64,000 nucleotides of DNA from Atribacterota bacterium. Its GTDB lineage: Bacteria; Atribacterota; Atribacteria; Atribacterales; Caldatribacteriaceae. This document shows positions 26,181 through 35,545 of this stretch, piece after piece. The stretch lies in contig JBDIWM010000004.1 of NCBI GenBank assembly GCA_039638595.1, positions 1 to 64,000 on the forward strand, written 5' to 3'. Every line of letters starts with the position of its first letter. Within the stretch, counting starts at the first letter, position 1. A program made the position numbers and the translations under genes. The notes beneath the pieces were generated by a model that made no database searches, had not been told where the DNA came from, and was given only the letters and a program-made list of their open reading frames with translations.

Positions 26181-27139
26181 CGTTTCCCCTTTAAGCCGAC
26201 AACGTTTACTTGGTAACCACTTCGCTTGACCAAAAGCCTTCCACAGGAGGGGCAAAAAGTAGAACTCCTTTCGGTATCATGAACATTCCCTAAATATACG
26301 AAATGAAGCTTTCTTTTAGCCACCGCAAAGGCCCTTTCCAGCACCGAGAGCGAAGTAGGAGGGGAATCGAAACGGTATGCCGGAAAACAACGGGAAAAAT
26401 GAAGAGGAATAGAAGGAGAGAGCCGGGCAATCCAGTCCACCAGCCTCTCTACCAGTTCCAGCTGATCATTCAAAGACGGAACAAGGAGATTGGTGATTTC
26501 CACATGCACACCGGCATGAAAAGCCATTTCAATGGTCGAAAGCACCACAGAAAGTTTTCCTCCACAGTAACGCTGATAGAATATTTCATCCATAGACTTC
26601 AAATCAATATTAGCAGCATCAATAAGAGGCAAGAGTTCCTGGAGGGGTTCTTTTTCAATGTACCCATTGGTTACCAGAACATTTTTGATTTTTTTCTCCC
26701 GAGCCAAAAAAGCGGTGTCATAAACGAACTCCCAGGAAACGAGCGGCTCATTATAGGTATAGGCAATGCCCACAGAACCTTTATTTATGGCCATTCCCAC
26801 GAGTTCTTCCCCAGACACATCCTGTAAAGGAAAATCTTGAAAACTCGCTTGAGAAATATGCCAGTTCTGGCAGAAGATACAGCGCAGATTGCACCCCACA
26901 CTCCCTATGGAGAGAATATTGGAACCAGGATAGAAATGATAAAGTGGTTTCTTCTCCACTGGGTCCAAGGCTAGCGCAGCAATTTTCCCGTAAGTCTGAG
27001 CATAGAGAATTCCACCCTGATTTTGCCGTACCCGGCAAATTCCAACCTGGTCTTCCGCAAGAAGACAGTGATGGGGACAAAGCAGACACTGAACTTGGTT
27101 CGTTTTTTCAATCCTTTCCCAAAATCTGGCTTTTCGCAC
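26141..27139 (-). CDS. amrS: AmmeMemoRadiSam system radical SAM enzyme
   Basis: A 332-residue radical SAM protein. The N-terminal CLLCPHHCLLAEDQVGICRVR holds a cysteine-rich site, here read in two parts, and the radical SAM cluster motif is GCNLRCIFCQNW (about 83-94). A Cys pair near the C-terminus (FCPSCGRLL, and CQFC) may bind another metal. The companion AMMECR1 gene lies 2 bp upstream. The third usual member, a Memo-family protein, is not in the window. The chemistry of this system is not firmly established. Confidence 0.9.
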   Translation of the reverse strand: MRKARFWERIEKTNQVQCLLCPHHCLLAEDQVGICRVRQNQGGILYAQTYGKIAALALDPVEKKPLYHFYPGSNILSIGSVGCNLRCIFCQNWHISQASFQDFPLQDVSGEELVGMAINKGSVGIAYTYNEPLVSWEFVYDTAFLAREKKIKNVLVTNGYIEKEPLQELLPLIDAANIDLKSMDEIFYQRYCGGKLSVVLSTIEMAFHAGVHVEITNLLVPSLNDQLELVERLVDWIARLSPSIPLHFSRCFPAYRFDSPPTSLSVLERAFAVAKRKLHFVYLGNVHDTERSSTFCPSCGRLLVKRSGYQVNVVGLKGKRCQFCQTSLYFCN

Positions 27140-27141
27140 CG

Positions 27142-27696
27142 CTATCCACTCTTTTCTTCCGTGAATCGTTCCACTGTAAAACGGTATATGATTACCGGTT
27201 CGCGAGGCCTGATCCCGGCTTTCCCCGTCGCAATGCGGAGCTGTTCCTCCACCGTATCAACCCCCTCAAGGTCCGGCAGAAGCAATCCTCTTTTCCAACC
27301 ACTTTCCACGAGCACCCCATATTTCCGAGGATCAAGCGATCTCGTATCGTGTACCAATTCCAGGGGAGAAAGCACATCGACCGAAATGGTGATTTCCGGC
27401 AACTCTGAATGTTGCACCGGTGGAAAGCGGGGGTCAGAAAACGCAGCACTCACAGCGTTATAGATAATTTCCTGAGCCAAATTTTCCCTTTGAGGGAGAA
27501 ACGTACCAATACACCCACGAAGCGATTTTCCTTTCTTGAGAGAGACAAATACACCACTCTTCATGCTCAAAAGCGTTGGAGAAAGAGAAGACGGCACAGA
27601 AAGATAATCGCCCGTCTTAAGATAATACTCAATAGCCCCACGAGCCAAAGAAATAATCTCCTGAGCTATACTTTTCCAATCCCTCTCGCTACTCAA
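27142..27696 (-). CDS. amrA: AMMECR1-family protein (AmmeMemoRadiSam protein A)
   Basis: A 184-residue AMMECR1 domain protein. The family signature [10 protein letters not shown] (about 59-68) is present, as are [27 protein letters not shown] (read in two parts) and the [16 protein letters not shown] stretch. The domain is conserved from bacteria to humans without an agreed biochemical activity. It sits between yqgF (8-bp overlap) and the AmrS-like radical SAM gene (2-bp gap), so the three are very likely co-expressed. Confidence 0.9.
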   Translation of the reverse strand: MSSERDWKSIAQEIISLARGAIEYYLKTGDYLSVPSSLSPTLLSMKSGVFVSLKKGKSLRGCIGTFLPQRENLAQEIIYNAVSAAFSDPRFPPVQHSELPEITISVDVLSPLELVHDTRSLDPRKYGVLVESGWKRGLLLPDLEGVDTVEEQLRIATGKAGIRPREPVIIYRFTVERFTEEKSG

Positions 27697-28108
27697 GCGC
27701 TGTATCCCCCTGATTTTTCAGGTACCTTCGACCAATAACCACCGCTTGCCAATCGTCATACGGACGACGGGGAAACAGGAAAGAAAGTGGTAGAATTTTT
27801 CTCCAAAAAGAAGGAAAAGACTCCTTAAAGTAAAGTTCTCGAGCTTCTTCAGAACTATACCGTTCGTCCACGAGCATTATTTCCAAACCCAATTCTTGGA
27901 GGATTTTAATAATCCGTTCTTTACCAGTACTTGCCCCCAGCACCGCTTTTTGGAAAGAAAATCGAGACCGAAGCCCTTCAATTTCCCGCTGGAAACCGGT
28001 AACACTCACAATCCCCATCCACTTTATTTTTCCTTCTTCAGAAAGAACCGCCATACCTACTTTTTCTTTTCCCGGATCAACGGCCAAAAAAAACTGCGTT
28101 TTTTTCAT
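27689..28108 (-). CDS. YqgF/RuvX-like RNase H-fold protein, divergent
   Basis: A 139-residue protein with the fold signature of the YqgF family: [14 protein letters not shown] (about 9-22, first acidic residue), [13 protein letters not shown] (about 78-90, the DERxST-type motif) and a terminal [13 protein letters not shown] (about 117-129). The spacing fits, but the middle is divergent and a typical yqgF is usually found near alaS. A 16S rRNA maturation or junction nuclease role is plausible only. A hairpin lies immediately upstream of its start and covers the likely ribosome-binding site. Confidence 0.65.
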   Translation of the reverse strand: MKKTQFFLAVDPGKEKVGMAVLSEEGKIKWMGIVSVTGFQREIEGLRSRFSFQKAVLGASTGKERIIKILQELGLEIMLVDERYSSEEARELYFKESFPSFWRKILPLSFLFPRRPYDDWQAVVIGRRYLKNQGDTALE

Positions 28109-28116
28109 AGTCCAAA

Positions 28117-28140
28117 GCCCCCCTTCCTTGGAAGGGGGGC
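28117..28140 (-). terminator. GC-rich hairpin between hydA and the YqgF-like gene
   Basis: Eleven-base perfect arms (GCCCCCCTTCC and GGAAGGGGGGC) meet around a 2-nt centre. On the minus strand the 3' arm is followed only by TTT and then GG, so intrinsic termination would be weak. The purine-rich GGAAGGGGGG in the 3' arm is the only candidate ribosome-binding site for the gene at 28108, so the hairpin may hide it. It ends the hydrogenase operon. Confidence 0.6.
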
Positions 28141-28151
28141 ACTCCTCTTAC

Positions 28152-29918
28152 TTACATTTTCTCGCGAAGTACATAATGAGTGTGCAGGAGGTGATGGGCC
28201 TTCTCACCGTTCGGTTCACCCAAAAACTCTTCATACAGCTTTTTGATCGCCGGATTTTCGTGCGATTTCCGCATCGGAAGATTTTTATCGACTTCATAAA
28301 TTGCTGCTATCCTTTTCATTCTGATTTCAAGATCCGTGGGAATGGGTTGTCCACCACCACCAATACAACCACCTGGACAGGCCATAATTTCAATAAAATG
28401 GTATTTGCTTTGACCAGCTTTAACCTGGTCAAGAAGCCGACGGGCATTCCCCAGACCATGGGCTACCGCAACATTCACTTCCATCCCGTTAATCTCCAGA
28501 GAAGCTTCTTTCACACCGTCAAGACCACGCACCTGGTAAAAATCGAGTTTCTCCAAGGTTTTCCCGGTTAAGATTTCGTAAACAGACCGCAAGGCTGCTT
28601 CCATGACCCCACCTGTAGCACCAAAAACAGCTGCCGCACCAGTGGAAATCCCCAGCGGATCATCGAAATCCTCTTCCGGCATCTCTTCCAGTCGAATTCC
28701 TTTTTCCTTCAACATCCTGGCTGCCTCTCGAGTAGTCAGCGAGAAATCCACATCCTGATAACCACTGGCACACATCTCATCCCGCTGACATTCAAACTTC
28801 TTTGCTGTGCACGGCATGATGGAAACCACCACCATATCTTTGGGGTCAATCCCTATCTTTTGAGCATAGTAAGTCTTGGTTACTGCTCCGAACATTTGTT
28901 GTGGTGATTTACAAGTGGAAACATGCTCCATCAATTCCGGATAAAAGTGTTCCATAAACTTAATCCACCCTGGGCTACAGGAGGTGATCAAGGGCAATTT
29001 GCCACCTTTTTTCACCCGACCAATGAATTCATGACCCTCCTCAATAATCGTTAAGTCGGCAGTAAAGTTTGTGTCAAAAACCCGATCAAATCCTAAACGA
29101 CGGAAGGCAGCTACCATTTTCCCGGTGGTAATGGTTCCTGCAGGAAGACCAAAAGGCTCGCCAATGCTGACTCGAACCGCGGGAGCGGTTTGCAAAACCA
29201 CAAATTTACTGGGATCTTCAATGGCATCCCAGACCATCTCCACGTGACTCACTTCCGATAGTGCCCCGGTTGGGCAGGCCAGGATGCATTGACCACAGTT
29301 AATACAGACACTTTCCCCCAAAGGAAGACCAAGGGAAGGGCTGATAAAGGTATCAAAACCCCTTTCAGCAAAATCGATAGCACATACACTCTGAACTTCT
29401 CGACAGGTTCTCACACATCGACCACAAAGAATACATCGGTTGGCATCTCTTTTCACCGAGGGGCTGCTCAAATCCACATCATAGATTTTGCGCTCTCCTT
29501 GGAAACGGATTTCGCGCACACCAAGCTCGTACGCCAATTCCTGCAATTCACAGAATCCATTCCGGTCACACAGCTGACAATCAAGGGGGTGATTGGAGAG
29601 CAAAAGCTCAAGGTTCGTCTTTCTAGCCTCTCGAACTGCTTTCGAAGACAATCTGATTTTCATGCCTTCTCTGACCGGGGTAACACAGGAAGCCACCAGG
29701 TTTGGCTGACCCTCTACCTCCACCACACAGATCCGACACCCCCCCCAAGGGCTCAATCCTTCCATATAGCAGAGTGTTGGTACATGAAAACCTTCCATTC
29801 GGCAGGCTTCAAGAATCGTAATTCCTTCGGGAACCCTCGCTTCCTTCCCATCAAGATAAATCGTGACTAATCTCGCTTTTTCCTGCACCTTTTCCATTTC
29901 TTTTAGTGTCTTAGCCAT
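28152..29918 (-). CDS. hydA: [FeFe] hydrogenase catalytic subunit (M3-type)
   Basis: A 588-residue cytoplasmic hydrogenase. It has an N-terminal [2Fe-2S] domain (Cys 50, 61, 64, 78), a His/Cys-ligated [4Fe-4S] site (His110, Cys114, 117, 123), a two-[4Fe-4S] ferredoxin domain (Cys 162-172 and 205-215) and the H-cluster domain. Its signatures are L1 TSCSPGW (Cys314), L2 MPCTAKKFE (Cys370) and L3 MACPGGCIGGGGQP (Cys514, 518). L1 reads TSCSP rather than TSCCP; this is a variant also found in natural enzymes. There is no C-terminal ferredoxin extension. With NuoE- and NuoF-like partners upstream it probably forms an electron-bifurcating or NAD(P)-linked hydrogenase. The HydEFG maturases are not in the window. 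Confidence 0.96.
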   Translation of the reverse strand: MAKTLKEMEKVQEKARLVTIYLDGKEARVPEGITILEACRMEGFHVPTLCYMEGLSPWGGCRICVVEVEGQPNLVASCVTPVREGMKIRLSSKAVREARKTNLELLLSNHPLDCQLCDRNGFCELQELAYELGVREIRFQGERKIYDVDLSSPSVKRDANRCILCGRCVRTCREVQSVCAIDFAERGFDTFISPSLGLPLGESVCINCGQCILACPTGALSEVSHVEMVWDAIEDPSKFVVLQTAPAVRVSIGEPFGLPAGTITTGKMVAAFRRLGFDRVFDTNFTADLTIIEEGHEFIGRVKKGGKLPLITSCSPGWIKFMEHFYPELMEHVSTCKSPQQMFGAVTKTYYAQKIGIDPKDMVVVSIMPCTAKKFECQRDEMCASGYQDVDFSLTTREAARMLKEKGIRLEEMPEEDFDDPLGISTGAAAVFGATGGVMEAALRSVYEILTGKTLEKLDFYQVRGLDGVKEASLEINGMEVNVAVAHGLGNARRLLDQVKAGQSKYHFIEIMACPGGCIGGGGQPIPTDLEIRMKRIAAIYEVDKNLPMRKSHENPAIKKLYEEFLGEPNGEKAHHLLHTHYVLREKM

Positions 29919-29957
29919 TTTCCCTCACTCCTTAGCTAACTTTTTCAAGAAACGTCT

Positions 29958-31592
29958 CTAACGAACTGTCCGCCGGGAAGACTTCAACTGGCAAACCCCC
30001 GCTGGACAAAACTTCTCTTTCACATGAACTTCAAATTCTTCCCGGAAAAATTCCAGACACCGCAACAGTGGATTGGGCGCAGCCTGTCCCAAACCACAGA
30101 ACGCGGTCATTTTCATATTTCTTCCAAGGTGTCGGAGTTCTTCTAAATGACCGACTGTCCCTTTGCCTTCGCTAATTTTTTCCAGAATTTCCACAATGCG
30201 CTTATTGCCAATACGGCAAGGGGTACATTTCCCACAAGATTCATGCAGGAAGAATTCTCCGAAACTCTTCACCACATCCACAATACAGTGGGTATCGTCA
30301 ATCACCGTCAGTGCCCCAGAACCAAGAGCAGAGTTGTACTTGGGAAGCGTATCGAAGGTCATCGGCACATCGAGGAGATCCGGAGTCATAGTTCCACCAG
30401 AGGGACCCCCAGTCTGAACCAGTTTTAAGCCATGACCACCCCGCACACCGCCTCCAATTTCAAATACCAGTTCTCGCAATGTAATACCCATAGGTACTTC
30501 AATCAATCCCAGATTGTTGACATTCCCAGTAAGGGTGAAGACCTTAGTACCCGGACAGGTAGGAGTTCCAATACTTTTGAACCACTCCGGTCCTCGCACA
30601 ATGATGGGAGGGATGTTAGCCAGAGTTTCAACGTTATCAATAACCGTCGGCTTCCCCCAGAGACCTTTTTGGGGTGGGTAGGGAGGCTTTACTCGGGGTT
30701 CTCCTCGCTTTCCTTCGATGGACTCAAGAAGAGCTGTCTCCTCACCACAAACATAGGCGCCAGCTCCTTTGCGAATCTTCACCCGGAAGGAAAACTGGCT
30801 TCCTAAAATGTTTTCTCCCAGAAAACCGTACTCTTCCGCCTGCCTGATTGCTTCTTCCAAATGCCGGATACTTTGGGGATACTCAGCCCTCACATAAATG
30901 TATCCTTCCCGAGCTCCTACGCTGTATCCAGCAATGGCCATCGCTTCAAGAATTGAATGTGGATCCCCCTCCAGAATCAATCGATCCTTAAACGTACCCG
31001 GTTCTCCCTCATCGGCATTACACACCACGTATTTTTCTTTCCCTTCCGCCTTATATGTAAATTCCCACTTAAGACCAGTAGGGAACCCAGCACCACCTCG
31101 ACCCAGGAGATTCGATCGCTTGACCACCTCAATAACCTCTTCCGGGGTCATCTCGGTGAGGACCTTAGCCAGAGCCATATACCCATCTCGGGCAATGTAA
31201 TCCTCGATGTTTAGGGGATCAATAAGACCACTGTTTCGCAACACCACTCGAGTTTCCTTAGCCAAAGGGAACGGGCATACGAACTCAGTTGTACCGCTTT
31301 CCATTCCCCCACAGACCATGAGATCTTTGACAATTCTCCCCTTTAAGAGGTGCTCTTCGACCACCCGACGAACATCCTGCACCCGCAATGGCGCGTACAC
31401 CACGTTGTCCGGATAAATCACCACAAAAGGAGAAGGTAAGGCGGCTCCGAAACTCCCAGTTTCCAGAACCTTGACCTCTTTTCCTAAACCCGCTTTCTCG
31501 ATTTCCTTTTCGAATGCTTCCTTTACTTGGGCCGCTCCAAAAGCGACCGAAGAGCTGGTCATCTCTACTAATACATGGGCACGATAAAACAT
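29958..31592 (-). CDS. hydB: NuoF/HydB-like flavin subunit lacking its N-terminal [2Fe-2S] ligands
   Basis: A 544-residue NuoF-type protein. The FMN/NADH region ([15 protein letters not shown] about 164-178, [35 protein letters not shown] in two parts) and the [4Fe-4S] site ([11 protein letters not shown], then FCGLGQ near 500) are intact. The N-terminal thioredoxin-like domain (about 1-90) is present, but its four cysteines are replaced: MTSSSVAFG and ETGSFGAALP stand where the paralogue at 32069-35155 has [10 protein letters not shown] and ETGCVGPC. The protein ends at FCPAGVCQL plus a short tail, so the C-terminal ferredoxin domain of typical HydB is absent too. It should pass electrons between NADH and HydA. 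Confidence 0.9.
   Translation of the reverse strand: MFYRAHVLVEMTSSSVAFGAAQVKEAFEKEIEKAGLGKEVKVLETGSFGAALPSPFVVIYPDNVVYAPLRVQDVRRVVEEHLLKGRIVKDLMVCGGMESGTTEFVCPFPLAKETRVVLRNSGLIDPLNIEDYIARDGYMALAKVLTEMTPEEVIEVVKRSNLLGRGGAGFPTGLKWEFTYKAEGKEKYVVCNADEGEPGTFKDRLILEGDPHSILEAMAIAGYSVGAREGYIYVRAEYPQSIRHLEEAIRQAEEYGFLGENILGSQFSFRVKIRKGAGAYVCGEETALLESIEGKRGEPRVKPPYPPQKGLWGKPTVIDNVETLANIPPIIVRGPEWFKSIGTPTCPGTKVFTLTGNVNNLGLIEVPMGITLRELVFEIGGGVRGGHGLKLVQTGGPSGGTMTPDLLDVPMTFDTLPKYNSALGSGALTVIDDTHCIVDVVKSFGEFFLHESCGKCTPCRIGNKRIVEILEKISEGKGTVGHLEELRHLGRNMKMTAFCGLGQAAPNPLLRCLEFFREEFEVHVKEKFCPAGVCQLKSSRRTVR
31144..31208 (-). repeat. 65-bp tract identical to 34701-34765 (NuoF paralogues)
   Basis: The stretch is identical base for base to 34701-34765, including third codon positions. 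It encodes the shared [17 protein letters not shown] segment. The two genes differ much more on either side, which suggests gene conversion or a recent duplication patch. Confidence 0.8.
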
Positions 31593-31604
31593 GGTATAAC
31601 CCCC

Positions 31605-32072
31605 TCACCGTCTGTAGAGAGCTAAAATCTCTCTCACTCTCTCATCGTTCAGATTACCATACGTGACATCGTTAATCATCATCGCCGGCGCAACACCGCA
31701 CACTCCCAGGCAACTCGTCACTTCTAAGGTAAACTTTCCGTCTTTACTGGTCTCGCCCTCCTTGAGGCCCAATTCTCGCTTGAGTACCTGTAACACATTG
31801 AAGGCCCCTTGAACATGGCAGGGGGTACTCTTACACACTCTGATGACATACTCTCCTACTGGATTGGTCTCAAGAAACGAGTAAAATGTTGCTACTCCAT
31901 ACACCGTACTTGAAGGAATGTCCATTTTCTTTGCGATGTACCCCAAAACATTCCGCGGAAGGTAGTGAAACTTTTCCTGCACTTCCTGCAAAATACTGAG
32001 CAGAGGCGTCGCTTCTCCTTTATATTTCTCTATAATTTCTTCGATATCCCGATATAAATTCTCTTCCATCAT
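31605..32072 (-). CDS. hydC: NuoE/HydC-like [2Fe-2S] subunit
   Basis: A 155-residue thioredoxin-like ferredoxin. The helical N-terminal half ([20 protein letters not shown]) is followed by the cluster domain with Cys in VCKSTPC (about 93-99) and SCLGVCG (about 129-135), the usual four ligands. It should link the NuoF-type flavin site to other clusters. It overlaps the NuoF-GltD fusion gene by ATGA and precedes the NuoF/HydB gene by 12 bp, giving a NuoE-NuoF-HydA trio. Confidence 0.94.
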   Translation of the reverse strand: MMEENLYRDIEEIIEKYKGEATPLLSILQEVQEKFHYLPRNVLGYIAKKMDIPSSTVYGVATFYSFLETNPVGEYVIRVCKSTPCHVQGAFNVLQVLKRELGLKEGETSKDGKFTLEVTSCLGVCGVAPAMMINDVTYGNLNDERVREILALYRR

Positions 32073-35000
32073 TCAGTTCCCTCCTCAACAAGGACAGGCT
32101 CCTCCTGTTTCTTGAGAATTTTCTCTAGATCACATCGCAGACAACGCTCAGCTTCGTACCGAACATCATCTTCACTCAAACAAATCTTCACTTCAGAGAA
32201 ATTACAAATTCGCTCACGAACTGGAACCTCAGAAACCTGCACCCGAGGCATTTCTTTAACGACTGGCGGTTCCTCAATGATTCGGGGTTGCTCCGGCTGA
32301 ATCACGGTTCCTAACTCCTCCTGTTTTTGTGCTCGGAGATACTGGTGAATGCTAAAAGCAGCCTTCTTCCCCAGAGACATCGCATAAACCACGGTCGCCT
32401 CTCCACCAATGGCATCTCCTCCAGCAAACACTTTCGGGAGCGAAGAAGCCAGAGTATAAGGACTTACAGCAATATTTCCCTGATAATCCAATTGCAACCC
32501 CTGTGCAAATCCCTCCAAATCTGGTTTTTGCCCAATGGCCACCGCAACCATGTCACACTCTAAGAATAACTCTCCTCCCTCGATGGGAATAGGTTTCCGC
32601 CTTCCACTTCGGTCAAATTCTCCTAAACGCATGCGCTGTAAACGTAAACCCTTTACTTTGCCATCTTCTCCCACCACTTCAAGAGGTGCCATCAGGAAGT
32701 GGAAAATAATTCCTTCTTTTTCGGCGTCGTCGATTTCTTCAGGAATCGCTGGCATTTCACCTCTTGTACGGCGATACACCACATTCACTTCAAGAGCCCC
32801 CATACGAAGAAGGGTTCTTGCTGCATCCATAGCGGCGTTCCCCCCACCCACGACTACCGCCTTTCGAGGTACATTGATGGTTCCACCTAAGTTAATGTGT
32901 CGTAAAAATTCAAGCGCTGGAATGACACCTTCCAAGTTCTCTCCAGGAATACCAAGTGGTAAACTCTTCCATGCACCAATACCCAGAAATACCGCGTCAA
33001 ACTTCTCTTGAAGCTCTGCAAGGGTAAAATCACGACCTAAGGCCTTGTTACACTCAATCTTCACACCCATAGCTTGAATCTGTTTCAGATCGTATTCCAG
33101 AGCTTCTCGAGGCAGACGATATGCAGGAATACCAGCCGCAAGCATCCCCCCAGCTACCGGAAGTGCTTCAAAAACAGTTACCGAGTATCCGAACCGGGCC
33201 AAATAGTAAGCACAGGTCAAGCCAGCAGGACCAGAACCAACTACAGCTACTGACTCATCACGCTTTCTCTCCATCACTATCGGGAGGGCAATTTTGTTCC
33301 GTCGCGCATAGTCAGCCACAAAGCGCTTAATATCATCAATTGCCACCGGTTCATCCAGTTGTCCTCTTCGACATTTGCTCTCGCAGGGCCGGTGACACAC
33401 TCGACCACACACAGATGGGAGAGGGTTATCTTCCCTAATAACCCGGAGAGCCCCAATATAATCACCGTTCTTGACTAAAGAAACATATGCTGGAATATCA
33501 ATACCCAAAGGACAGGCATGCTGGCAAGGAGCCTGGAACATCGCTCGACAAACCACCGCCGGGCACTTCTGTTCCCGAATGTGCGCTTCATACTCCTCAC
33601 GGAAATAACGCAAAGTACTCAAAACCGGGTTTGGTGCAGTTTGCCCTAAACCACAAAGCGCACTGGCTTTAATCTGTTTGGCCAGGTCTTCCAGAAGCTC
33701 AATATCACCTTCCTTGCCCTCACCAGTCACAATACGATTCAAAATCTCCAGCATTCTTTTAGTACCAATACGACAGGGGGTACACTTTCCACAAGATTCA
33801 TCCTGAACAAACTCCAAAAAGAAACGGGCAAGGTCCACCATGCAGGTGTCCTCATCCATTACAATGAGACCACCCGAACCCATGATGGCTCCAAGTTCCT
33901 TGAGTGAATCATAATCAATCTTTACATTCAGGTACTGGATCGGGATGCACCCTCCAGAGGGACCACCGATTTGAACTGCTTTCAGCCGTTTCCCACCCCG
34001 GACTCCTCCGCCCAGGTCATAGATGATCTCCCCTAAACTGATACCCATCGGCACTTCTACAAGACCGGTATTGTTCACATCACCTGCCAGGGCAAACACT
34101 TTGGTTCCCTTGCTCTTTTCAGTTCCAATGCTACTGAACCACTCTGCACCGTGCAAAATAACGGGGGGAATGTTGGCGTATGTTTCAACATTATTAATCA
34201 CCGTTGGCTTTTCCCAAAGACCACTCTGGGCAGGAAAAGGAGGTTTGGGGCGAGGCATACCACGTTTCCCTTCTATGGAAGCAATGAGCGCAGTTTCTTC
34301 TCCACAGACAAAAGCTCCTGCTCCAATGCGAATTTCGATATCGAAATCAAAACCCAAACCCATGATATTTTTACCCAGAAGACCGTACTCCCGCGCTTGC
34401 TCGATGGCATGATGCAATCGTTCCACTGCCAGGGGGTATTCAGCGCGTACATAGATATATCCTTGTTTTGCACCAATAGCATATCCAGCAATAGCCATTG
34501 CTTCCAGAACTGAATGTGGATCCCCCTCCAGAATGCTCCGGTCCATAAACGCACCTGGATCACCCTCATCAGCGTTACAAATTACGAATTTTTCCATCCC
34601 CTCGGAACGGCGGGTAAATTCCCACTTAAGACCAGTCGGGAACCCGGCTCCTCCCCGACCCCGTAAGCCTGACCTCTTAATTTCCTCGATAACCTCTTCT
34701 GGGGTCATCTCGGTGAGGACCTTAGCCAGAGCCATATACCCATCTCGGGCAATGTAATCCTCGATATTCAGGGGATCAATAAAGCCGCTGTTGCGGAGTG
34801 CAATCTTCACCTGTTTCTCAAAGAAAGGGATTTCCCGTAAAAACTTCTTCCGCTCCTCAGTAGGAGGTTGGTATAGCAGGCGCTCAACCACCCTCCCTTT
34901 CAAAAGGTGTTCCTCAACTACGGTAGATGCATCTTCAGGTGTCAACTTCTGATAAAATACACCCTCGGGATAGATAATGGCCAGTGGTCCAAGGTTACAG

Positions 35001-35155
35001 GGACCTACGCAACCAGTCTCTATCAAACGGATTTCAGACTCAAGTCCGTGCTTCTGTATTTCTCGTTCCAGAGCTTCTTTAACTTTTAAAGCTCCAGAAG
35101 AAATACAGGCAGCGCCGGCACAGAGTAAAATCTGACTCCTTTCTATTTCAGCCAT
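32069..35155 (-). CDS. NuoF-GltD fusion flavoprotein (NAD(P)H-linked oxidoreductase)
   Basis: A 1028-residue two-part protein. Residues 1-545 are a complete NuoF: N-terminal [2Fe-2S] domain with CAGAAC and [15 protein letters not shown] core ([15 protein letters not shown]) and [4Fe-4S] site ([17 protein letters not shown]). Residues from about 550 form a GltD/NfnB-like module: [14 protein letters not shown] and [16 protein letters not shown] cluster ligands, the FAD site [19 protein letters not shown], the NAD(P) site [18 protein letters not shown] and the closing [10 protein letters not shown]. The last 80 residues are Pro/Glu-rich with ERCLRC. The layout suggests electron transfer between two nicotinamide sites and ferredoxin, as in bifurcating transhydrogenases; which cofactor goes where is not readable. 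It overlaps the next NuoE gene by 4 nt. Confidence 0.93.
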   Translation of the reverse strand: MAEIERSQILLCAGAACISSGALKVKEALEREIQKHGLESEIRLIETGCVGPCNLGPLAIIYPEGVFYQKLTPEDASTVVEEHLLKGRVVERLLYQPPTEERKKFLREIPFFEKQVKIALRNSGFIDPLNIEDYIARDGYMALAKVLTEMTPEEVIEEIKRSGLRGRGGAGFPTGLKWEFTRRSEGMEKFVICNADEGDPGAFMDRSILEGDPHSVLEAMAIAGYAIGAKQGYIYVRAEYPLAVERLHHAIEQAREYGLLGKNIMGLGFDFDIEIRIGAGAFVCGEETALIASIEGKRGMPRPKPPFPAQSGLWEKPTVINNVETYANIPPVILHGAEWFSSIGTEKSKGTKVFALAGDVNNTGLVEVPMGISLGEIIYDLGGGVRGGKRLKAVQIGGPSGGCIPIQYLNVKIDYDSLKELGAIMGSGGLIVMDEDTCMVDLARFFLEFVQDESCGKCTPCRIGTKRMLEILNRIVTGEGKEGDIELLEDLAKQIKASALCGLGQTAPNPVLSTLRYFREEYEAHIREQKCPAVVCRAMFQAPCQHACPLGIDIPAYVSLVKNGDYIGALRVIREDNPLPSVCGRVCHRPCESKCRRGQLDEPVAIDDIKRFVADYARRNKIALPIVMERKRDESVAVVGSGPAGLTCAYYLARFGYSVTVFEALPVAGGMLAAGIPAYRLPREALEYDLKQIQAMGVKIECNKALGRDFTLAELQEKFDAVFLGIGAWKSLPLGIPGENLEGVIPALEFLRHINLGGTINVPRKAVVVGGGNAAMDAARTLLRMGALEVNVVYRRTRGEMPAIPEEIDDAEKEGIIFHFLMAPLEVVGEDGKVKGLRLQRMRLGEFDRSGRRKPIPIEGGELFLECDMVAVAIGQKPDLEGFAQGLQLDYQGNIAVSPYTLASSLPKVFAGGDAIGGEATVVYAMSLGKKAAFSIHQYLRAQKQEELGTVIQPEQPRIIEEPPVVKEMPRVQVSEVPVRERICNFSEVKICLSEDDVRYEAERCLRCDLEKILKKQEEPVLVEEGTE
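34701..34765 (-). repeat. 65-bp tract identical to 31144-31208 (NuoF paralogues)
   Basis: Second copy of the identical tract, inside the NuoF half of the fusion gene. Two shorter matches of over 20 bp (around GAATGTGGATCC, and around CCCACTTAAGACC) lie nearby at equivalent places in both genes. Confidence 0.8.
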
Positions 35156-35170
35156 GACCCCACCCCCCTA

Positions 35171-35545
35171 CTATGACCGTCTCTCTGCGTGGACCACCCA
35201 GTCGCCAACAATTTGTCCGTTAACCAGGTGCGACGCTACAATCTGACGAACCTTCTCAGCAGTCAAATCACCATAGAGAACTTTTTCATCACCCTTCTCT
35301 ATTCCTACCAGAGGTTCCCGATCGCAGAGCCCAATACAGCCGGCCTGGGTTACCAAGACATTGGCCAGGTTTCTTTTGGCAATCTCATCGAGAAGCGCTG
35401 CCATAACCTGTCGAGCACCTGCGGCAATTCCACAGGTACCCATATACACCGTGACCTTATACTCAGACTGCCCTTCCCGAAGCATTGCTTTTTTCTTGGC
35501 TTCTTCTCTAATTTTTTTCAAATCTTCAATGCTTTCAATTCTCAT
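35171..35545 (-). CDS. Thioredoxin-like (2Fe-2S) ferredoxin
   Basis: A 124-residue protein with a charged N-terminal helix (about 1-27) and a thioredoxin-like [2Fe-2S] domain: MGTCGIAAGARQV (about 35-47) and QAGCIGLCDREPLV (about 67-80). It resembles the free-standing small ferredoxin of other hyd operons and the N-terminal domain of NuoF. It overlaps the ATPase gene by 11 bp and precedes the NuoF-GltD gene by 15 bp. It probably carries electrons to or from the NuoF-GltD protein. Only three ligand cysteines are obvious in the motif blocks. Confidence 0.88.
   Translation of the reverse strand: MRIESIEDLKKIREEAKKKAMLREGQSEYKVTVYMGTCGIAAGARQVMAALLDEIAKRNLANVLVTQAGCIGLCDREPLVGIEKGDEKVLYGDLTAEKVRQIVASHLVNGQIVGDWVVHAERRS

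Noticed and set aside
27023-27463. Several plus-strand frames over 100 codons opposite AMMECR1/AmrS
   Set aside because: They mirror well-supported minus-strand genes and match no family; I found no convincing plus-strand gene anywhere in the window.
28117-28140. Strong Rho-independent terminator after hydA
   Set aside because: The stem is perfect but lacks a proper U-run on the coding strand, so I list it as a hairpin of uncertain function rather than a firm terminator.
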